27,181 nucleotides of DNA from assembly GCA_964591605.1 (NCBI GenBank), contig CAZQEN010000061.1, positions 1 through 27,181 of the forward strand, read 5' to 3'. The notes under the pieces were generated by a model. The model was not told the origin of the DNA. It ran no database searches and was given only the letters and a program-made list of their open reading frames with translations. Made by a program: the position numbers and the translations under genes. This DNA comes from CAYLLT01 sp964591605. GTDB taxonomy: Bacteria; Planctomycetota; Phycisphaerae; UBA1845; PWPN01. Every line of letters begins with the position of its first letter. The first letter of the stretch is position 1. This document shows, one piece after another, positions 22,423-27,181 of this stretch.

Positions 22423-24522
22423 TCAATCCGCGGGAGCCTGCGTGAAGGCCACCGGCCGTCCGTCGGGCAGCGCGACGCGGGCGCAGAACTCCCATCCGAG
22501 CGTGTGCTGCCAGATTTTGAGCAGGATCCGGTTCGTGCCCGCCTGCAGCTTGACCGGCACGCGATCCTGATCGACCTGCAACCCGCGGGGCACGAACTGC
22601 TCGAACACCTTCTGGCCGTTGACCCAGATCCGTTCGCTGTCATCCACGCCGAGCAGCAGCACGGCGTCGATGGCGGCGGGCACCTGGATCTCGGTGTAGG
22701 CGTAGCCGACGCAGCGATCGCGGTCGGCGAGGGTGGCCCGCAGATCGATCTTGCCGTTCGGGTCTTTCGAGGTCACCGGCGTCCACTGCACGCGCTGCTT
22801 GCCGCTCATATACTTGCCGGCCAGGCTGACGGCCGGCTCCGCGATGTACGGGTTGGCCCAGCCTTCGTTGTTGTCGCCCAGGTCGAACGGGCCGACCACC
22901 CACCACCTGGTGATCACGCCCAGGAGTCGCTGCAGATCGACCGGCGCGCCGGCGGCGGCCATTCCCCGCGCCGCCTCCTGCATGATCTCGGCGCTGGGGC
23001 TGCGCTGGGTGACCAACCCGTAGAGCTCGAGGGCCTTGTCCTTCTGCTTCGCAGCATTCAGCGCGCCGGCCACTGCCATCAGGAGTTTCGTACCCGCGTC
23101 GCCTGAGTCCTTCTCGGCCGCCACTGCCTTGCAGACCTCGAAGGCATCGGGCACCGGGCAACGCGTGAGGCCTTCGGTGACGGCGGCCAGCGTGCCCTTG
23201 TCGGCGCGGGCGACCTCGAAGAGCCGCACATACACCTGACCCGCCTCGTTCCTCTTGTTCTCGCCGGCCAGCATCCGGGCCATGCGCAGGAGCCCGTCGC
23301 GTGCGACGGCGGCCTGCTCGGCGTCCGGGCCGGCCGCCGCCTTCGAGAGCACATCCGCCGCTTCGGGGATGGCCGCTTCGGCGAGGGCGCGAAGGCCCGC
23401 GATGCGGACGGGTGCATCCTTCGACTCGGCCGCCTCTTTCAGGATCGTCGCGGCCAGGGGGTGACGCTTCGCGCCGAGGACGGGGATGAGAGCGAGCTGC
23501 GTCCGGGCGGGCAGCTTCGGATACGCCGTGACGATCGCACGAACCGTATCGACGCCCGGCAGCGCGTCCAGCGCGGCGATGCCGATCGCCCACGTCCGCG
23601 GCTGGGCCTCCTGGATGGCTTCGAGAATGGGGGCGACGCAGCTTCCGTCGCCGTAACGGCCCAGGCCGGCCAATGCGGCCTCCTTCGCCAGCGGGTCCGG
23701 GCCTCTGAGCAGTTCCTTGTAGGCGCCGATGGCGATCTCCCAGTTGCCGCCGCGCTCGGCGACGGCGCGGATCAGCCGCAGATAGCCGTCGAGCGTTTCC
23801 GCGCGGGCCGATTCGTCGGCAGCGCGGAGGATGGCCGCGATCGGCGGAACGAATCTCGGGTCGCCGGTCCAGGCGATGGACCGGATCGCCGCCGCCCGCA
23901 CGCGGGGGTCGCCGCTGCGCAGGAGCGGCTCGCAGGCTGCGACGCTGCCCGCGTCCCTGAGCGTGGCCAGCGCGTTGAGCAGTGCGCACTGAAACGCGGG
24001 CTCCGCTTTCGCGAGCCGGGCGCGAATCGCCGCGCACGCTTCGGGTGTGCGGGCTTCCTCGAGGGCCGCCAGCGCCTTGTCGCGCATTGTGGGATCGTCG
24101 AGCAGCCGTGCGACCGGCGTCACGTCCGCGCCCGGCGGAATGGCACGCGGCAGCAGCCGCAGGCCCAGATCCTTCAACTCTTCCGGTTGATCCGGCGCGA
24201 CGAGCGTCATGAGCTGCCGGGTCACTGCGGCGCGCCGGGTCTCACGCCCGGGCGCGCCGACCTGCGAGGTCACGTCGGCCAGCACGTTGAACGCCGCCGT
24301 AGAGACCTGCCGCTGATCGCTGCTCAGGAGCGGCAGGACCCGTGCGACGACCTCCACCGGGTCTTCGCGCATCAGCAGCCGGCGGGCCATGCTGCGGGCG
24401 GGCTCGTCATGGCCGGCCAGGTCGGCGACCCGCGCATCGAGCTGCGACCCGTCGGCGCCGGCCGAGAAGATCGTGAACGTCAGGGCGAAAGCGGCGATTA
24501 TGTGCTTCCAGAAAGAACGCAT
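22423..24522 (-). CDS. Secreted HEAT-repeat protein with a C-terminal galactose-binding-like domain
   Basis: The 699-residue product begins at ATG 24522 with GAGG seven bases upstream. A signal peptide (HIIAAFALTFTIFSAGADG) is followed by about 480 residues of paired alpha helices in HEAT/Armadillo style: VAARVLPLLSSDQR-like, ALLNALATLRDAGSVAACEP, PRVRAAAIRSIAWTGDPRFV, PLAKEAALAGLGRYGDGS, APVRIAGLRALAEAAIPEA. The end (about 530-699) is a beta-sandwich: RWWVVGPFDLGDNNEGW, VGYAYTEIQVPAAIDAVLLL, GVDDSERIWVNGQKVFE, LQAGTNRILLKIWQ, which resembles PA14/galactose-binding modules often found in planctomycete secreted proteins. It is a scaffold or binding protein rather than an enzyme. It sits 27 bases after the Gfo/Idh/MocA gene, so the two are surely cotranscribed. 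Confidence 0.85.
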   Translation of the reverse strand: MRSFWKHIIAAFALTFTIFSAGADGSQLDARVADLAGHDEPARSMARRLLMREDPVEVVARVLPLLSSDQRQVSTAAFNVLADVTSQVGAPGRETRRAAVTRQLMTLVAPDQPEELKDLGLRLLPRAIPPGADVTPVARLLDDPTMRDKALAALEEARTPEACAAIRARLAKAEPAFQCALLNALATLRDAGSVAACEPLLRSGDPRVRAAAIRSIAWTGDPRFVPPIAAILRAADESARAETLDGYLRLIRAVAERGGNWEIAIGAYKELLRGPDPLAKEAALAGLGRYGDGSCVAPILEAIQEAQPRTWAIGIAALDALPGVDTVRAIVTAYPKLPARTQLALIPVLGAKRHPLAATILKEAAESKDAPVRIAGLRALAEAAIPEAADVLSKAAAGPDAEQAAVARDGLLRMARMLAGENKRNEAGQVYVRLFEVARADKGTLAAVTEGLTRCPVPDAFEVCKAVAAEKDSGDAGTKLLMAVAGALNAAKQKDKALELYGLVTQRSPSAEIMQEAARGMAAAGAPVDLQRLLGVITRWWVVGPFDLGDNNEGWANPYIAEPAVSLAGKYMSGKQRVQWTPVTSKDPNGKIDLRATLADRDRCVGYAYTEIQVPAAIDAVLLLGVDDSERIWVNGQKVFEQFVPRGLQVDQDRVPVKLQAGTNRILLKIWQHTLGWEFCARVALPDGRPVAFTQAPAD

Positions 24523-24549
24523 GGTGCAACCTCAGAGGGTGTCAGCTCA

Positions 24550-25833
24550 TCACATGTGCCACGGCGGACGATACGATCGCGACAGGAGCCGGTTCGCCTG
24601 CTCGTCGCCGACGAACGTTTCCGTCTCGGCGTCCCACTCGAGCTTGCGCTGCAGCTTGAGGGCGATGCCCGCGATGAGCACCGGGGTGGTCGAGCGATGG
24701 CCCTGCTCGATGTCCGCGGCGGGGAGTTGGCGCGTCCTGATGCACTCGAAGAAGTTGTTGTGGTGCGGCGGGTGTGCCCAGCTTCGTTCCGGCTCGCCGA
24801 CGTATTTGGGCCCCAGGCTCGCGGGCAGGTACTCGAACGTGTTCCGGTCGATGAGCAGTTGCCCCTGCGTGCCCTGGAACTTGATGCCGTATCCGCGGCC
24901 CTGGTACTCGTTGCTGTGCCGCTGCTCCCAGGTGACGGTGCAGTGCCTGTACTCCCAGATCGCCTCGACGGTTTCGTAGTTGTCGGCGCCGGCTCCGCCG
25001 CGATAGCTGCCGCCGACGGCCTGCACGCTGAGCGGCCGGTCCTCCCGGATGCCCCAGTGCACGATGTCCATCAGGTGGACGCCCCAGTTGGTGAGCTGTC
25101 CGCCGCGGGCGTAGTCGTGGTCGCCCATGAATCCGTAGTGCCGCTCGGGCGCGTAGGGCTCGTAGGGCGCCGGGCCGAGCCACATGTTCCAGTCGAGCCC
25201 GGCGGGGGGCGGCTGGACGTGCCGGCCGACGTTCCAGCCGTTGGTTCCGATCCAGCAGGTGGCCGACGTGACCTGGCCGAGCTTGCCGGCGTGGATCAGC
25301 TTCATCGCGTCCTGGAAGATGGTCATCGAGCGCTGCTGCGTGCCGACCTGCACGACCCGGCCGTAGCGGCGGCCGGCCTCCACCATCGCGCGGCCCTCGG
25401 CCACCGTCGGGCTCACCGGTTTCTCGACGTACACGTCTTTGCCGGCCTGGCAGCCGAGGATCACCATGAGCGGGTGCCAGTGGTCGGGCGTCGGGGAGAG
25501 GATCGCGTCGATGTCCTGGCGATCGAGCACCTTGCGGAAGTCCTGGTAGCCCTCGGTCGGCTTGCCGGAGAGGTTCTGCACGACCTTCATCGCGTTCTCG
25601 TAGCGCGGGGTGAAGCAGTCGCAGACGGCGGCGATGGTGCAGTTGGGATTGACGCTGAGGGCTTCGATGTGGCGGGTGCCCATGCCGCCGCAGCCGATCA
25701 CGCCCAGGTTGATGCGTTCATTCGCGCCCAGGGCGGCCCGCAGCACCCGCGGCGAGGCCAGCGTCGCCGCGGCCGCACCCGTGCCGGCCCATTTGAGCAC
25801 GTCCCGCCGCCGGATCGATCGATGTGGAGTCAT
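24550..25833 (-). CDS. Tat-exported Gfo/Idh/MocA-family oxidoreductase
   Basis: The 427-residue product starts at ATG 25833 with AAGGAG six or seven bases upstream. The N terminus has a twin-arginine signal (RRRDVLKWAGTGAAAATLAS), implying folded export with bound cofactor. The Rossmann domain has INLGVIGCGGMGTRH (GCGGMG at 47-52) and an SPTPDHWH strand (113-120). The EKP motif at 137-139, with the family Lys, follows. The C-terminal beta-sheet domain has GRVVQVGTQQRS, LDWNMWLGPAP, and the segment YARGGQLTNWGVHLMDIVHW, whose His residues fit the active-site position. This is the secreted planctomycete branch of the family, likely acting on sugars or sugar derivatives with a tightly bound NAD(P). 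It heads an operon with the HEAT protein and perhaps the sulfatase. Confidence 0.92.
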   Translation of the reverse strand: MTPHRSIRRRDVLKWAGTGAAAATLASPRVLRAALGANERINLGVIGCGGMGTRHIEALSVNPNCTIAAVCDCFTPRYENAMKVVQNLSGKPTEGYQDFRKVLDRQDIDAILSPTPDHWHPLMVILGCQAGKDVYVEKPVSPTVAEGRAMVEAGRRYGRVVQVGTQQRSMTIFQDAMKLIHAGKLGQVTSATCWIGTNGWNVGRHVQPPPAGLDWNMWLGPAPYEPYAPERHYGFMGDHDYARGGQLTNWGVHLMDIVHWGIREDRPLSVQAVGGSYRGGAGADNYETVEAIWEYRHCTVTWEQRHSNEYQGRGYGIKFQGTQGQLLIDRNTFEYLPASLGPKYVGEPERSWAHPPHHNNFFECIRTRQLPAADIEQGHRSTTPVLIAGIALKLQRKLEWDAETETFVGDEQANRLLSRSYRPPWHM

Positions 25834-25956
25834 GTCGGGCTCCTTGAAGAGGACACAGACTGGAGGCAGTCAGCGTACGTGCGGGGGGAATCGGGTGCAA
25901 GCCGGGCCAAGGGCGTGAAGCGGGGGAGGGGTGCGGCCAGAGTTCAGTGGCAGGCA

Positions 25957-26040
25957 GGTGGCATGGGCAGTCTGCATCCGCAAGCGCGGATTCAGATTAC
26001 CCGTGACCCACTCGAACGGGCAGCGAGTATGCTGCCCGTG
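25957..26040. repeat. Palindromic repeat related to the 9034-9142 block
   Basis: GGTGGCATGGGCAG (25957-25970) and the perfect stem-loop ACGGGCAG-CGAGTATG-CTGCCCGT (26016-26039) recur with small changes from the block ahead of the NHL gene. It ends directly at the stop codon of the small PEP-CTERM gene. The other bases of this 208-base gap show nothing else. Confidence 0.65.
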
Positions 26041-26041
26041 C

Positions 26042-26695
26042 TCACTGGTCGAGCACGAGTCCTTTGCAGAAACGTGGATGAAGTCGCTTGTGTTTCCGGG
26101 CACACATTGAGAGGGTCAGCCAGCCAATGATCAGAACCAGACTGCCTGGCTCAGGGGTGATGCTGGTGATCGTGCCGCCAACCAGAAACTGCTCTGTCTG
26201 GCCCGCCAGATTTCCATGAAAGAAGAAGTACCTGAGCCCGTATAAGGAAGGATTTGGGGGAGCCAGAGGGAGCTGATCATTCGGTAGAGCATTGGGGACT
26301 CCCGAGCTCAGAACCAGGTCGAATTCGTGGATTTCATATGGGGTGGATGTGAAATGCCCAAAGACCGCGTACGAAGTCTTACTGACATCGATATAAGCGG
26401 CAGGCGCGGGTGAGTTCAACGAAAGTCCGCCGGCGCTCATTGTCAACGGCGGCGTCAATGGGTATCTCCCGAAAGTGGAATCAGCGGGGAAGAGATCGGC
26501 CGTCGCCGAATCAAAGGAGTACGCCGTCGAAAACAACTGGCCGACGTCAACCGCGCCCTCGAGTTGGTTTTTTGAGTCAGTGATCTGGTTGACCGTCCCC
26601 GTCACGGTGAACGTCCTGATTGCGGCGTGAGCGGTTTGACCGAGCAACGGCAGGACCGCAGCAGCGCCGATCCATCCAACGCGCCATCTTCTCAT
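26042..26695 (-). CDS. Small PEP-CTERM-anchored secreted protein, lower GC than its neighbours
   Basis: The start is ATG 26695 with GGAGG six bases upstream; the upstream open frame is not needed. The 217-residue product has a basic n-region and signal peptide (MRRWRVGWIGAAAVLPLLGQ, cleavage near AHA-A), then a beta-rich body (FTVTGTVNQITDSKNQLEGA, AYSFDSATADLFPADSTFGR, FDLVLSSGVPNA, RYFFFHGNLAGQTEQFLVGG) and a PEP-CTERM end: TPEPGSLVLIIGWLTLSMCA followed by basic RKHKR and an unusually long tail to the end. The body resembles small PEP-CTERM proteins that start with a repeated 'F-x-V-x-G-x-V' strand; function is unknown. Base composition is lower than nearby genes (31 of 60 G/C at 26221-26280, against 43 of 60 at 23941-24000). 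Confidence 0.85.
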   Translation of the reverse strand: MRRWRVGWIGAAAVLPLLGQTAHAAIRTFTVTGTVNQITDSKNQLEGAVDVGQLFSTAYSFDSATADLFPADSTFGRYPLTPPLTMSAGGLSLNSPAPAAYIDVSKTSYAVFGHFTSTPYEIHEFDLVLSSGVPNALPNDQLPLAPPNPSLYGLRYFFFHGNLAGQTEQFLVGGTITSITPEPGSLVLIIGWLTLSMCARKHKRLHPRFCKGLVLDQ

Positions 26696-26718
26696 GATGA
26701 TCCTCCAGGCAGGCGATG

Positions 26719-26739
26719 TGTGCTCATTCGGGGAGCACA
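26719..26739 (-). promoter_or_regulatory. Hairpin in the presumed leader of the small PEP-CTERM gene
   Basis: Perfect seven-base arms TGTGCTC and GAGCACA surround ATTCGGG. It lies 23 bases upstream of ATG 26695 on the transcript side, just ahead of the GGAGG site. A role in mRNA stability or translation is possible but unproven; no known riboswitch is recognised. Confidence 0.25.
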
Positions 26740-27181
26740 AACCCGATGCGGAAACAGGGATGAATGATTCAACTCCGCTCAAAGGCGCCCCGGGTGGTGT
26801 GGGCGCGGACGCAGTGTTCATGCCTGGAGTCGGCGACAGGCGAGAGGGAGGGTAAGACCTCACTTCTACTTCCAGTGTACACCGGCCACGTGGCAGGTCA
26901 AGGGGATTCTGGTGGTTTCATGAGAAAGTGCCTGGAACCACGCTGCCCGCAAGGTTCATTTCGCACCAGAAGAGCCATCTGCATCGTACCACCAGCGATC
27001 ACGCGCATCGTGCCCTGGGCGTGGCCGCTGCGTCCGCTCGGCGGGCCCCGGAAGGGTCATTGTGAAAGACGACGGGCGGAGGTTTGTTTTGCCCCTCCGG
27101 GGCTTTAGGGAACTTGGCGCTTCTATCCAGGGCTGGCGCCCTGGGCTACCTTCTTGTGCCGCTCCGCGGCTGGGGCGCGGG
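26740..27181. repeat. Gene-free end of the window with a palindromic repeat
   Basis: No coding region is supported. From about 27050 the sequence repeats the block at 6905-7012: a CCGGGGCT word, then CAGGGCTGGCGCCCTGGGCT at 27128-27147, then CTTCTTGTGCCGCTCCGCGG near the edge. The repeat may go on beyond the window. Bases 26740-27040 show nothing I can name. Confidence 0.5.

Noticed and set aside
23461..26130. Plus-strand open frame of 889 codons opposite the HEAT and Gfo/Idh/MocA genes
   Set aside because: It runs across two well-supported genes and their promoter region, has no domain and is Arg/Val/Asp-rich, as expected for an antisense shadow in high-GC DNA.
26764..27108. Plus-strand frame of 114 codons near the right edge
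   Set aside because: No ribosome site, no domain, mixed composition and an end inside a repeat.

Overview
The window reads as a piece of a high-GC planctomycete chromosome, most likely a Phycisphaerae-like or related uncultured lineage. The support is: Cys-type sulfatases, secreted proteins ending in dockerin-like EF-hand tails or PEP-CTERM tags, a Tat-exported Gfo/Idh/MocA oxidoreductase, VCBS and NHL repeat proteins, and many small palindromic repeat families at gene borders. I could not run a search, so the taxonomic call rests on gene style. There are no rRNA, tRNA or CRISPR sequences, and no transposase gene.

Layout. (1) 1-3480, plus strand: the end of one secreted protein, then a complete 1031-residue paralogue with three jelly-roll-like units and a Cys-rich dockerin-like tail. 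(2) 3542-10266, minus strand: read in transcription order, a zinc-independent MDR dehydrogenase, an NHL beta-propeller, a secreted protein of unknown function and a large six-hairpin-type glycosidase. (3) 10492-14254, plus strand: a sulfatase closely coupled to a ten-repeat VCBS protein, divergent from the dehydrogenase. (4) 14255-16968: a repeat-rich accessory stretch holding an overlapping pair of small genes (ParB-like fold plus a 71-residue helical protein) and an orphan SUKH/SMI1-like protein. (5) 16969-18141, minus: a PEP-CTERM kelch/BNR-like protein. (6) 18538-20826, plus: a clan GH-A-like glycosidase with a CBM9-like domain and a dockerin-like tail. (7) 20874-25833, minus: a Gfo/Idh/MocA protein, a HEAT-repeat protein and a second sulfatase in one run. 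(8) 26042-26695, minus: a small PEP-CTERM protein of clearly lower GC; the rest to the end is repeat-like and without a convincing gene.

Together most genes fit a secreted programme for sensing, binding, desulfating and cutting sulfated polysaccharides, with sugar oxidoreductases (MDR and Gfo/Idh/MocA) processing products. This is inference from families; no substrate can be read from the sequence. The least explained parts are the small coupled pair at 14657-15168, bounded by a 38-bp direct repeat, and the mix of at least eight palindromic repeat families, several of which supply start codons, N-terminal residues or stop codons to neighbouring genes.
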